Below are positions 1 through 7,523 of a stretch of DNA of 47,420 nt, piece by piece. The notes beneath the pieces were generated by a model. It saw only the letters and a program-made list of their open reading frames with translations, ran no database searches and was not told the origin of the DNA. Source of the DNA: Gammaproteobacteria bacterium (GTDB lineage: Bacteria; Pseudomonadota; Gammaproteobacteria; Nevskiales; Nevskiaceae); assembly GCA_016182805.1 (NCBI GenBank), contig JACPFV010000017.1, positions 1-47,420 on the forward strand. The letters are read 5' to 3'. The position numbers were made by a program, and so were the translations under genes. Numbering within the stretch: the first letter of the stretch is position 1; every line of letters starts with the position of its first letter.

Positions 1-2
1 TG

Positions 3-548
3 GAGGACGCCACGCAGCGCGAGCTGGAGGTGCCCAGCGGCGCGCAGAGCGGCCTCAAGCTGATCGCCGGCTTCATCGTGCCGGCCGGCGGCACGGCCGA
101 TTTCACCGTGGATTTCGACTTGCGCAAGTCGCTGCACGAGCCGATGGACGCCGGCGACTCGTACAAGCTGCGGCCGACGTTGCGCCTGGTCGACAACGCC
201 GAGGCCGGCAGCATCGCCGGGACGGTCGACGCCGCCCTGGTGCCGGACGGCTGCACGCCGGCGGTCTACGTGTTCGAAGGCGCGGGTGTGGCGCCCGACG
301 ACGTCGACGGCAACGCGCCGGAGCCGGTCACTGGCGCGGCGGTCGCGCCGGGCGGCATCGGCGGGCAGTACGAGTACCGCGCGGCGTTTCTTGCCGCGGG
401 CGTCTATACCGTGGCGCTCACCTGCCAGGCGGCGGCGGACGATCCGCAGCAGGACGACGCGGCGGTGACGTTCGCCGGCACGCAGGACGCGACGGTGACG
501 GCGCAGGAGGAGGCCACCGTCGATTTCGTCGCGGCCCCGCCGCCCTGA
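3..548 (+). CDS. DUF4382-type protein, C-terminal part (5' end outside window)
   Basis: The reading frame is open from the left edge and ends at TGA 546-548, so the N-terminus lies outside the window. The product is a close paralogue of the next gene. Both share FDLRKS, YKL.P.LRLVDNA, GTVDA, the GCTPAVYVFEGA block and YRAAFLAAG.YTV, spread along the whole length. By comparison this fragment covers the end of the DUF4382 domain plus a carboxypeptidase-regulatory-like beta domain. DUF4382 proteins are surface or periplasmic lipoproteins of unknown function. An internal GTG at 30 is in frame but falls mid-domain when aligned to the paralogue, so it is unlikely to be the real start. Confidence 0.8.
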   Translation, partial: EDATQRELEVPSGAQSGLKLIAGFIVPAGGTADFTVDFDLRKSLHEPMDAGDSYKLRPTLRLVDNAEAGSIAGTVDAALVPDGCTPAVYVFEGAGVAPDDVDGNAPEPVTGAAVAPGGIGGQYEYRAAFLAAGVYTVALTCQAAADDPQQDDAAVTFAGTQDATVTAQEEATVDFVAAPPP

Positions 549-554
549 ATCCCG

Positions 555-585
555 CGCGCAACCGGGGTCCGGCCCCGGTTGCGCG
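555..585 (+). terminator. Strong hairpin after first DUF4382 gene
   Basis: Thirteen-base perfect arms (555-567 and 573-585) with a 5-nt loop begin seven bases after the stop codon. There is no following T-run, so it may be a weak intrinsic terminator or an mRNA-stabilising hairpin. Confidence 0.5.
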
Positions 586-681
586 TCCGTCGGCGCCTTC
601 CGCCGCCGGCTGGAAAAAGGCGCGCGCGCGCGGTCCAAGCAGCGTCCGCGCACATGCGGACCTGCAAGAGGGTCCTCTCCG

Positions 682-1599
682 ATGAACCTTCCGGGACTGA
701 GCGGGCGCTGCTGGGGCGCCGCGCTGCTGGCGCTGGCGGGATGCCACAACGGCGGCGACACCGGCCGCCTGAGCATGGCCGTGGCCGACGCGCCGGTGGA
801 CAACGCGACCAAGGTCGTGGTGCAGTTCTCCGGCTTGCAGATCAAGCCGACCAGCGGCGAATTGAAGTCCTTCGATTTCGCCGCGCCGCGCGCGATCGAC
901 CTGCTCGCGCTGTCCGGCGGGCTCAGCGCAAAGCTGCTGGACGGCGTCGAGGTGGACGACGGCCGCTACAAATGGCTGCAACTGAAAATAGCCGCGCAGG
1001 AAGACGGCGTGCTCGATTCGTACATCGAACTGAAGGACGGCACGCGCCACGAACTGGCGGTGTCCGGCGCCGGCCAGGCCACGGTCAAGCTCGACAGCGT
1101 GTTCACCGTCGCCGCCGACGGGCGCAACGATTTCACCATCGATTTCGACCTGCGCAAGTCGGTGCACCAGCCCGCGTTCGGGAGCGCCGTCTACAAGCTC
1201 GAGCCGGTGCTGCGCCTGGTGGACAACGCGCAGGCGGGCGCCATCGCCGGCACGGTGGACGCGGGCCTGATTACCGCCGGCTGCACCCCGGCGGTGTACG
1301 TCTTCGAGGGGGCGAACCGGACGCCGGACGACGTCGACGATATCCCGCCGGAGCCGTTGACCAGCGCGACGGTGGCGCTGGACGCGGCGACCGGTCAGTA
1401 CCGCTACCGCGCCGCCTTCCTCGCCGCCGGCGACTACACCGTCGCCTTCACCTGTCAGGCTGCCGCCGACGATCCGGGCTCCGACGATTTCGGCATCGAA
1501 TTCATCGGCACGCGCAACGCGGCGGTCGCGGCGAACCGGGACACGACGGTCGATTTCTCCGCCACACCCGGCCCGCCGCCGGGTCCGCCCGCCATGTGA
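682..1599 (+). CDS. DUF4382 domain lipoprotein
   Basis: This 305-residue protein has an N-terminal lipoprotein signal peptide with lipobox LAGC near residue 26, so it is probably anchored in the outer membrane or periplasm. Residues about 33-180 (GRLSMAVADAP, VVVQFSGLQIKP, the FDLRKS strand) match DUF4382. Residues about 185-295 look like a beta-sandwich with a GCTPAVYVFEGA motif. The C-terminus is Pro/Gly-rich. The Shine-Dalgarno region is weak (AGAGGG about 10 nt upstream). It lies 133 bp after a tandem paralogue, suggesting local duplication, and is convergent with the aminotransferase gene only 10 bp away. The molecular function of the family is not established. Confidence 0.88.
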   Translation: MNLPGLSGRCWGAALLALAGCHNGGDTGRLSMAVADAPVDNATKVVVQFSGLQIKPTSGELKSFDFAAPRAIDLLALSGGLSAKLLDGVEVDDGRYKWLQLKIAAQEDGVLDSYIELKDGTRHELAVSGAGQATVKLDSVFTVAADGRNDFTIDFDLRKSVHQPAFGSAVYKLEPVLRLVDNAQAGAIAGTVDAGLITAGCTPAVYVFEGANRTPDDVDDIPPEPLTSATVALDAATGQYRYRAAFLAAGDYTVAFTCQAAADDPGSDDFGIEFIGTRNAAVAANRDTTVDFSATPGPPPGPPAM

Positions 1600-1609
1600 G
1601 CCGGGGCGG

Positions 1610-2692
1610 TCAGGCGGCGAGCGCCTGGCGCAGGGCGCGCACGGCTCGCGCCTGGTCGTCCGGCTCCAGGTACGGGTGCATCGGCAGGCTCAAGACGCGC
1701 TGCGCGGCGCGCTCGGCGACCGGCATTGCGCGCGCGTCGTGGTACGGCGCCTGCCGGTGCAGCGGCACCGGGTAATAGACCATGCTCGGGACGCCGGCCT
1801 GGCGCAGGCTGTCGCGCACCGCGTCGCGCCGGTCCAGCTCGATCGTGTACTGCGCCCAGGCGCTGAGGTTGTGCGGCCGCACGGCCGGCGTGCGCACCGC
1901 GCCGCCGAGCAGCTCGTCGTAGCGGCGCGCCACCGCCTGGCGGCGCTCCAGCTCGTCATCGAAGATGTCGAGCTTGCAGTGCAGGATCGCGGCCTGCAGG
2001 GTGTCGAGCCGGCCGTTGATGCCGACGCGCGCATAGCGGTAGGTCCCGGACTGGCCGTGTACGCGAATCTCGCGCAGCACCTGCGCCAGGCGGTCGTCGT
2101 TCGTGAACACCGCGCCGCCGTCGCCGTAGCCGCCCAGCGGCTTGGCCGGGAAGAACGAGGTGCAGGCGACGGCGCCGAACGAGCCGGCGCGCCGGCCGTT
2201 CTGGGTGGCGCCGAAGCTCTGCGCCGCGTCCTCGATCACCGCGATGCCGCGCGCCCGCGCCAGGGCCTCGATCCGGCCGTAGTCCGCGCACTGGCCGAAC
2301 AGGTCCACCGGGATGATCGCCTTGGTGCGCGGCGTGATCCGCGCCTCGACCTGCGCCGGGTCGAGGTTGTAGGTGTCCGGCTCGATGTCGGCGAACACCA
2401 GCCTGGCGCCGAGCAGGCGCGCGGTCTCGGCGGTGGCGACGAAGGTGAAGGGCGTGGTGATGACCTCGTCGCCGGGGCCGACGTCGAGCGCCATCAGTGC
2501 CATCAGCAGCGCGTCGGTGCCGCTGGCCACCAGCAGGCAGTGCCGCGCGCCGACGTAGGCGGCCATGCGCTGCTCCACTTCCGCCACCTCCGGGCCGAGG
2601 ATGTACTGGCCGTGGTCCAGCACCTTGCGGATGCGCCGCTCCAGCTCGTCGCGGATGCGCGCCTGCTGCGCCTTGAGGTCGATGAATTGCAT
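1610..2692 (-). CDS. DegT/DnrJ/EryC1 PLP aminotransferase (GnnB/WbpE-like)
   Basis: A 360-residue fold-type I sugar aminotransferase that should transfer an amino group to a nucleotide-linked 3-keto sugar. Visible marks are the N-terminal FIDLKAQQARI and YILGPEV segments, SGTDAL at residues 58-62, the D-A-A-Q-S motif near 155-159, and the PLP lysine K184 in SFFPAKPLGGYGDGG. The start at 2692 is fixed by homology to WbpE-type enzymes. It lies 14 bp downstream of a Gfo/Idh/MocA dehydrogenase, the partner that would make the keto substrate. Such pairs make UDP-GlcNAc3N for lipid A (GnnA/GnnB) or UDP-diaminouronates for O-antigen (WbpB/WbpE). No acetyltransferase gene is adjacent. The substrate is inferred, the family is clear. 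Confidence 0.92.
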   Translation of the reverse strand: MQFIDLKAQQARIRDELERRIRKVLDHGQYILGPEVAEVEQRMAAYVGARHCLLVASGTDALLMALMALDVGPGDEVITTPFTFVATAETARLLGARLVFADIEPDTYNLDPAQVEARITPRTKAIIPVDLFGQCADYGRIEALARARGIAVIEDAAQSFGATQNGRRAGSFGAVACTSFFPAKPLGGYGDGGAVFTNDDRLAQVLREIRVHGQSGTYRYARVGINGRLDTLQAAILHCKLDIFDDELERRQAVARRYDELLGGAVRTPAVRPHNLSAWAQYTIELDRRDAVRDSLRQAGVPSMVYYPVPLHRQAPYHDARAMPVAERAAQRVLSLPMHPYLEPDDQARAVRALRQALAA

Positions 2693-2706
2693 GGGAGGAA
2701 GCGCGG

Positions 2707-3657
2707 TCAGTGCCGCATGGTGGTGGCGAGGAACCGGCTCATGGCGGCGCGCACCTTGAGCGCGGCGGCCAGCGCGCGGCGGCCGTCCTCGCCGCCGACC
2801 TTGGGCTGGCTGCGCGTGCCGACGCAGTGCAGGAAGGACTCGATCTCCGCGCGCAGCGCGTCGCCGTCGAGCTGGAACTGCTCCTGGGCGATCTCGTAGC
2901 CGCCGTCGGCCTTCGGCACGCGCCGGTAGACGCCGACCTGGCGCGTGTGGAAGTCGGCGGACACATAGGCGTCGCGCTGAAAGAAGCGCATCTTGCGCTC
3001 GGACTTGAGGCTGATGCGGCTGGCGGTGACGTTGGCCACGCAGCCGCCCTCGAAATGGATGCGCGCGTTGGCGATGTCGACGTGGTCCGACAGCACCGGC
3101 GCGCCGCAGGCCTCCACGCTCAGCACCTCGCGCCCGACCAGCGACAGCGCCAGGTCGATGTCGTGGATCATCAGGTCGAGCAGCACGTCGACGTCGGTGC
3201 CGCGCGGCTTGAACGGCGCGATGCGGTGCGACTCGATGAACAGCGGGTCGCGCACCACCTGCTCCAGCTTGAGCGTCGCCGGGTTGAACCGCTCCAGGTG
3301 CCCGACCTGCAGGATGCGGCCGCGGTCTGCGGCCAGGTCGATGAGCTCGCGCGCCTGGCCGACTTCCAGGGTGATCGGCTTTTCCACCAGCACGTCGACG
3401 CCGGCGCGCAGGCAGTCGCGCGCGATCTCGTAGTGCGCCGCCGCCGGGGTCACGATGCTGACGGCGTCGACCTCGCCCAGGATCGCGTGGTAGTCGGTGT
3501 AGTGCCGCGCGCCGCACTGCGCCGCGACCGATTGCGCCGCCGCGGCGTTCAGATCGACCACGGCGCGCAGCTCGGACGCATCGAGCGCCGCGTACTTCTG
3601 CGCGTGGAATTTCCCCAGGTAGCCGGCGCCGACGACCGCCGTCCGGATTTTTTTCAT
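2707..3657 (-). CDS. Gfo/Idh/MocA family NAD-dependent sugar dehydrogenase (GnnA/WbpB-like)
   Basis: A 316-residue oxidoreductase with a Rossmann NAD-binding start (VVGAGYLGKFH, residues 8-18), the family EKP motif with catalytic K93 and the D-L-M-I-H-D-I-D motif with H165. The start ATG at 3657 has AAGGA upstream. The segment from PRG through DLMIHDIDL (about 151-169) is reminiscent of UDP-GlcNAc 3-dehydrogenase GnnA. It is the first gene of a two-gene operon with the aminotransferase. Expected reaction: oxidation of the sugar 3-hydroxyl to a ketone, immediately aminated by the neighbour. An alternative is a WbpB/WlbA-like UDP-GlcNAcA 3-dehydrogenase. Confidence 0.9.
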   Translation of the reverse strand: MKKIRTAVVGAGYLGKFHAQKYAALDASELRAVVDLNAAAAQSVAAQCGARHYTDYHAILGEVDAVSIVTPAAAHYEIARDCLRAGVDVLVEKPITLEVGQARELIDLAADRGRILQVGHLERFNPATLKLEQVVRDPLFIESHRIAPFKPRGTDVDVLLDLMIHDIDLALSLVGREVLSVEACGAPVLSDHVDIANARIHFEGGCVANVTASRISLKSERKMRFFQRDAYVSADFHTRQVGVYRRVPKADGGYEIAQEQFQLDGDALRAEIESFLHCVGTRSQPKVGGEDGRRALAAALKVRAAMSRFLATTMRH

Positions 3658-3739
3658 GACCCCAGTCCTTGAGCCTCGGGTCAGTATAGAGCGGGGGCGG
3701 AGGGGGCGGAAAAGTGTGGGGATACGGCGACGAAGAGCC

Positions 3740-3790
3740 GCCGCGGCGCGACCGCCGCGGCGAATCGTGGGTCCCCGCTTCCGCGGGAAC
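3740..3790. repeat. REP-like double hairpin
   Basis: This gap holds two adjacent palindromes: perfect 9-base arms at 3740-3748/3753-3761, and an imperfect hairpin at 3771-3790 built on GTCCCCGCTTCCGCGGGAAC, a sequence type common in dispersed proteobacterial intergenic repeats. It sits just downstream of the acyl-CoA dehydrogenase stop codon (minus strand) and may end that transcript. Confidence 0.55.
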
Positions 3791-3805
3791 GAAGAACGCC
3801 TTCGC

Positions 3806-4996
3806 CTACGCGGCGGCTTTCTTCGCTTTCATCTCCTCGAACTTCTTCTTGCTGGGCAGGATGCCCATCAGCTTGCAGATGATGCCCAGCATGATCTCGT
3901 CGGCGCCGCCGCCGATCGAGACCAGGCGCGTGTCGCGGTAGGCGCGCGCCACGTGCGTCTCCCACATGTAGCCCTGGCCGCCCCAGAATTGCAGGCAGGC
4001 GTCGGTCACTTCGCGCGCGACGCGGCCGGCCTTGAGCTTGGCCATCGAGGCCAGCATGGTCGCGTCGCGGCCGGCCACGTATTCCTCGCAGGCCTGGTAG
4101 ACCAGCGCCTTGAGGCTTTCGACCTCGGTCTTCAGCTCGGCCATGCGGAAGTGCACGTACTGGTTGTCCAGGATCGACTGGCCGAAGGCCTGCCGCTGGC
4201 GCGTGTAGTCGATGGTCTCGTTGATGATGTTGGTCAGGCCGTCGATGCCGCTGGCGGCGCCGAACAGGCGCTCCTCCTGGAATTGCAGCATCTGGTACAT
4301 GAAGCCCATGCCTTCCTGGCCGATCAGGTAGCGCTGCGGCACGCGCACGTTGTCCAGGAAGATCATCGCGGTGTCGGAGGCGCGCATGCCCAGCTTGTCG
4401 AGCTTGGTCCGGCGGTCCACGCCCTTGGCGTCGAGCGGCACGATCAGCAGCGACTTGTTCTGGTGCACCTTGCCGTCGCCGGTGTTCACCAGCATGCAGG
4501 CCCAATCGGACTGCGTGCCGTTGGTGATCCACATCTTGGAGCCGTTGATGACGTAGTCGCCGCCGTCCCTGCGCGCGGTGGTCTTGATGCTGGCCACGTC
4601 CGAGCCGGCGCCGGCCTCCGACACCGCCACCGAGCAGCAGCGCTCGCCCTTGATCGTCGGCTCCAGGAACTCCTTCTTCAGCTCGTGCGAGCCGAAGCGC
4701 GTCAGCGCCGGCGTCGCCATGTCGGTGACGACGCCGATCGCCATCGGCAGCGAGCCGCAGTGGCAGTTGCCCAGCGCCTGCGCGAACACCACCTCGTACG
4801 AGTAGTCCAGGCCCATGCCGCCGTACTCGGCGGGCTTGGTGATGCCGAGCAGGCCCAGGTCGCCCATCTTCTTGAGCACCTCGCGCGCCGGCCAGATGCC
4901 GGCCTCCTCCCACTCCGGGATGTGCGGGTTCAGCTCGTCCTCGACGAACTTCTTGACGGTGCGGTACAGCTCTTTGTGCTCGTGGGTAAGTTGCAT
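3806..4996 (-). CDS. Acyl-CoA dehydrogenase, citronellyl-CoA dehydrogenase (AtuD)-like
   Basis: A 396-residue FAD-dependent acyl-CoA dehydrogenase introducing an alpha-beta double bond. The start at 4996 is chosen because GGAGA lies 7-8 nt upstream; an in-frame start 17 codons earlier lacks this. The FAD/substrate blocks SEAGAGSDVASI (126-137) and WITNG (156-160) are present. At the C-terminus the usual YEGT catalytic Glu is Gly (SIGGGADEIM), while QEERLF (240-245) carries a Glu on the helix used by long-chain and isovaleryl-CoA dehydrogenases. Overall wording strongly resembles AtuD of acyclic terpene degradation, but no other atu genes are nearby, so a general branched or long-chain substrate is equally possible. 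Confidence 0.93.
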   Translation of the reverse strand: MQLTHEHKELYRTVKKFVEDELNPHIPEWEEAGIWPAREVLKKMGDLGLLGITKPAEYGGMGLDYSYEVVFAQALGNCHCGSLPMAIGVVTDMATPALTRFGSHELKKEFLEPTIKGERCCSVAVSEAGAGSDVASIKTTARRDGGDYVINGSKMWITNGTQSDWACMLVNTGDGKVHQNKSLLIVPLDAKGVDRRTKLDKLGMRASDTAMIFLDNVRVPQRYLIGQEGMGFMYQMLQFQEERLFGAASGIDGLTNIINETIDYTRQRQAFGQSILDNQYVHFRMAELKTEVESLKALVYQACEEYVAGRDATMLASMAKLKAGRVAREVTDACLQFWGGQGYMWETHVARAYRDTRLVSIGGGADEIMLGIICKLMGILPSKKKFEEMKAKKAAA

Positions 4997-5095
4997 TACT
5001 GATCTCCGTGCCTGCGTCGCGACCCGCGTATTCTGGTCGACGGCCAATCTACACTTCGAAAGCCTGCGTCGCCAGCGTCCGAAAAGTAACGGTCG

Positions 5096-5767
5096 TTACC
5101 AGACGCGCCGGCGCACGAACAGGGGCGCCAGCAGCAACCCGGCGACGAAGCCGCCGATGTGGGCGCGGAACGCCACGCCGGCGCCGGCCGGCGCCGCCAT
5201 CTCCGACAGAAGCTGCATGGCGAACCACAGGCCGAGCACCAGCAGCGCCGGCAGCCGCGTGAAGTGCGCGAACGGGCCCAGTGGCAGCAGCACGATCACG
5301 TTCGCGCGCGGGAACATCAGCAGGTACGCGCCGAGCACGCCGGAGATGGCGCCGCTGGCGCCGACCATCGGGATGTGCGACTCCGGGTCGGGCAGCGCCT
5401 GCGCCATCGCGGCCGCGATACCGCTCAGGAGGTAGAACGCGACGAACCGCCCGTGGCCCATGCGGTCCTCGACGTTGTCGGCGAAGATCCACAGGTACAG
5501 CATGTTGCCGGCCAGGTGCGCGACGCCGCCGTGCAGGAACATGGAGGTGAACACCGTCATCCAGGCCGGCACCCAGGCGTCGCCGGCCGGCAGGCGCGCG
5601 TCGCCCAGCAGCACGTCCGGGACCAGGCCCAGCGCGTAGATCGCCGCCGCGGCGCCGCGCGGCCCGAGCGTGAGCTGCCAGGCGAACACGCCGATGCAGG
5701 TGCCCAGCAGCGCGTAGCCGACCAACGGAAAGCTGTGCGTCGGGTTGTCGTCTTTCAGCGGGATCAC
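5096..5767 (-). CDS. Rhomboid family intramembrane serine protease
   Basis: A 223-residue polytopic inner-membrane protein. I chose the GTG at 5767 because it gives the usual MIPLKDDNPT N-terminus; a longer start at 5818 would run into the divergent gene. The HGGVAHLAGNML segment (79-90), catalytic Ser138 in GASG and catalytic His203 in AHIGG fit the rhomboid Ser-His dyad, which cleaves transmembrane helices. About six hydrophobic helices are visible. The gene is divergent from the methyltransferase with 49 bp between starts. The substrate is unknown. Confidence 0.92.
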   Translation of the reverse strand: MIPLKDDNPTHSFPLVGYALLGTCIGVFAWQLTLGPRGAAAAIYALGLVPDVLLGDARLPAGDAWVPAWMTVFTSMFLHGGVAHLAGNMLYLWIFADNVEDRMGHGRFVAFYLLSGIAAAMAQALPDPESHIPMVGASGAISGVLGAYLLMFPRANVIVLLPLGPFAHFTRLPALLVLGLWFAMQLLSEMAAPAGAGVAFRAHIGGFVAGLLLAPLFVRRRVW

Positions 5768-5816
5768 GGCGACCTGCGCGATGATGTGCGGAATGCCTTG
5801 CCTGCAAGAATGCGCC

Positions 5817-6434
5817 ATGAATCTCTACGACCGCTACCTCCTGCCGTACCTGATCGACCTTGCCTGCGGCATCGAGCCGGTGCAGCGGCAGCGCGCCAAG
5901 GTGGTGCCGCAGGCGCGCGGCAAGGTGCTGGAGATCGGCATCGGCACCGGCCGCAACCTGCCGTTCTACGACGCGCGCAAGCTGGAATCGCTGAGCGGCC
6001 TGGACCCCGCCGCGCAGATGCACCGCCTGGCGCAAAAGCGCATGCGCAAGGCCGGCCTCAACGTGCGCCTGCTGACGCTGTCGGCGGAGGAGATTTCGGA
6101 GGCGGACGCCAGCTTCGACACGCTGGTGATGACCTTCACGCTGTGCAGCATCCCGGACCCGGTCAAGGCGGTGCGCGAGATGCGCCGGGTGTTGAAGCCC
6201 GACGGCCGCCTGCTGTTCTGCGAGCACGGCGCGGCGCCGGACGCCTCCGTGCGCCGCTGGCAGGACCGGCTCACGCCGATCTGGAAGCCGCTCGCCGGCG
6301 GCTGCCACCTCAACCGCGACATCCCGGCGCTGCTGCGCGCGGGCGGGCTGCGCATCGAGCGGATGGAGACGATGTACCTGCCCGGCCCGCGCCCGCTGAC
6401 CTTCAACTACTGGGGCGCGGCGGCGCGGGCGTAA
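5817..6434 (+). CDS. Class I SAM-dependent methyltransferase
   Basis: A 205-residue methyltransferase with motif I LEIGIGTGRNLPFYD near residues 41-55, then LDPAAQM, the TLSAEEI region and the FTLCSIPDP segment. The start ATG at 5817 is preceded by AAGAA; an upstream in-frame ATG at 5745 would overlap the rhomboid gene and lacks homology. The small UbiE/phospholipid-methyltransferase-like fold does not reveal the acceptor. Its last 32 bp overlap the convergent cyclotransferase gene. Confidence 0.9.
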   Translation: MNLYDRYLLPYLIDLACGIEPVQRQRAKVVPQARGKVLEIGIGTGRNLPFYDARKLESLSGLDPAAQMHRLAQKRMRKAGLNVRLLTLSAEEISEADASFDTLVMTFTLCSIPDPVKAVREMRRVLKPDGRLLFCEHGAAPDASVRRWQDRLTPIWKPLAGGCHLNRDIPALLRAGGLRIERMETMYLPGPRPLTFNYWGAAARA

Positions 6435-7236
6435 GCGTCACCGGCTCGATCTCAAGCTCGAACATCACCGGCCAGCACTTGCCGGTGACGAGGAAGCGCC
6501 GCGTGCGCGGGTCGTAGGCGATGCCGTTGAGCACGTGCTCCGCCGCGTTCCAGCGCGGCGGCTTGGCGAAGCGCCGCTTCAGGTCCGACAGGTCCAGCCA
6601 CGCGCGCACGGCGCCGCTGTCCGGCTGGATCACCGCGATGCGGTCCGTAAGCCAGACGTTGGCGTAAAGCCAGCCGTCCGCGTACTCGAGTTCGTTCAGG
6701 CGCGTCACCGCGCGCGTGCCGTCGCGCACCGCCACGCCGCCGGTCTCGGCCAGGTGGTGCGGGTCGTGGAAGCGCAGGCGGTCGCTGCCGTCGCTGCGGA
6801 TCAGGCGCCGGCCGTCGAACGCCAGGCCCCAGCCCTCGCCGCGGTAGCTCCAGCGGCCCAGCAGCCGCAGGTCCGGGCCGTACAGGAATCCGAACTGCGA
6901 CTGCCAGGTGAGCTGCACGACGCGCTCGCCCGCCACCGCGAGCCCCTCGGCGAACACGTCGGCCGGCAGGGCGTGCTCGCGCAGCAGGGCGCCGTCGGCG
7001 AGCCGCCGCAGCGTCACGCGCGAGCGCCCATAGCCGCCCGCGCTCTCGATCAGCGTGTCGCCGTGCACCGCCAGTCCCTGGGTAAACGACTCGCTGTCGT
7101 GCGCGCGTTCGGCGACAACCCGAAATGCGAGCGATGGCGCCGCGCGTGCGGAAGCGGCCGCGAACGCCGCAGCAAAAATCAGGAAAGCCAGGCGGCCGGC
7201 GGTTCGCAAACGCGGCTGCGACAATGGGTTCGGCAT
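6403..7236 (-). CDS. Glutaminyl-peptide cyclotransferase (glutamine cyclotransferase family)
   Basis: A 277-residue exported protein: a signal peptide (hydrophobic AFLIFAAAFAAA, likely cleavage after ARA near residue 33) followed by the beta-propeller of the plant/bacterial glutamine cyclotransferase family. Signature stretches are HDSESFTQGL, LIESAGGYGRS, LTWQ, EGWGLAFDG, LNELEYADGWLYANVW and NGIAYD near the C-terminus. It would form N-terminal pyroglutamate on secreted peptides. Its 3' end overlaps the convergent methyltransferase gene by 32 bp. It starts just beside the regulatory region of the Lys-rich microprotein. Confidence 0.93.
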   Translation of the reverse strand: MPNPLSQPRLRTAGRLAFLIFAAAFAAASARAAPSLAFRVVAERAHDSESFTQGLAVHGDTLIESAGGYGRSRVTLRRLADGALLREHALPADVFAEGLAVAGERVVQLTWQSQFGFLYGPDLRLLGRWSYRGEGWGLAFDGRRLIRSDGSDRLRFHDPHHLAETGGVAVRDGTRAVTRLNELEYADGWLYANVWLTDRIAVIQPDSGAVRAWLDLSDLKRRFAKPPRWNAAEHVLNGIAYDPRTRRFLVTGKCWPVMFELEIEPVTLTPAPPRPSS

Positions 7237-7247
7237 GCGCGGACCAG

Positions 7248-7276
7248 TTGATATTTCGTCATCAATGCTTCAAATT
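7248..7276 (+). promoter_or_regulatory. Candidate promoter and operator for the microprotein
   Basis: TTGATA (7248-7253), a 17-bp gap and CAAATT (7271-7276) form a weak sigma70-like promoter. Overlapping it, TTGAT-N8-ATCAA (7248-7265) is a perfect inverted repeat that could be an operator. The stretch is AT-richer than its surroundings and lies between the divergent cyclotransferase start (7236) and the microprotein ATG (7354). Confidence 0.35.
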
Positions 7277-7353
7277 CGCACACGTGAGGCGTCGTTACGT
7301 TTCACTGCGCAATCCAGCGCGAGCAGATTTTCCATCCGACTGGGGAGAATGTG

Positions 7354-7440
7354 ATGGCAGCAAAGAAGAAGGCGGCGGCAAAGAAGAAGGCTCCGGCGAA
7401 GAAAGCGGTCAAGAAGAAGGCCGCGAAGAAAAAGAAGTAG
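7354..7440 (+). CDS. 28-residue Lys/Ala-rich basic microprotein (histone H1-tail-like)
   Basis: The ATG is preceded by GGGGAGA with 5-nt spacing, and the frame ends at TAG 7438-7440. The 28-residue product contains only Met, Ala, Lys, one Pro and one Val, arranged as AAKKK / APAKKA / VKKKAAKKKK blocks; 15 residues are Lys. It resembles the tails of bacterial histone H1-like proteins (HctB, AlgP) and probably binds nucleic acid. A promoter-like region upstream and a textbook terminator directly downstream support a real monocistronic gene. It is too short for standard gene callers. Function is inferred only from composition. Confidence 0.72.
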   Translation: MAAKKKAAAKKKAPAKKAVKKKAAKKKK

Positions 7441-7452
7441 GCGGTTCACTAC

Positions 7453-7485
7453 AGCGGGCGGCCACGTGCCGCCCGCTTTGTTTTT
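7453..7485 (+). terminator. Rho-independent terminator of the microprotein gene
   Basis: Perfect 10-base arms AGCGGGCGGC (7453-7462) and GCCGCCCGCT (7468-7477), a 5-nt loop and a T-rich tail TTTGTTTTT starting in the stem. This is the clearest intrinsic terminator in the window, and it lies 12 bp after the microprotein stop. Confidence 0.92.
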
Positions 7486-7523
7486 GCAGTCTACAATCCG
7501 CGCCGTTCCACGAGGGAATTCCG

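Noticed and set aside
3806-4996. Acyl-CoA dehydrogenase as inactive because the C-terminal catalytic Glu is Gly
   Set aside because: Long-chain and isovaleryl-type enzymes use a Glu on another helix, and QEERLF here supplies it.
7248-7265. FNR/ANR box TTGAT...ATCAA upstream of the microprotein
   Set aside because: The half-sites match, but the spacer is 8 bp, not the 4 bp required; kept only as an unassigned palindrome.
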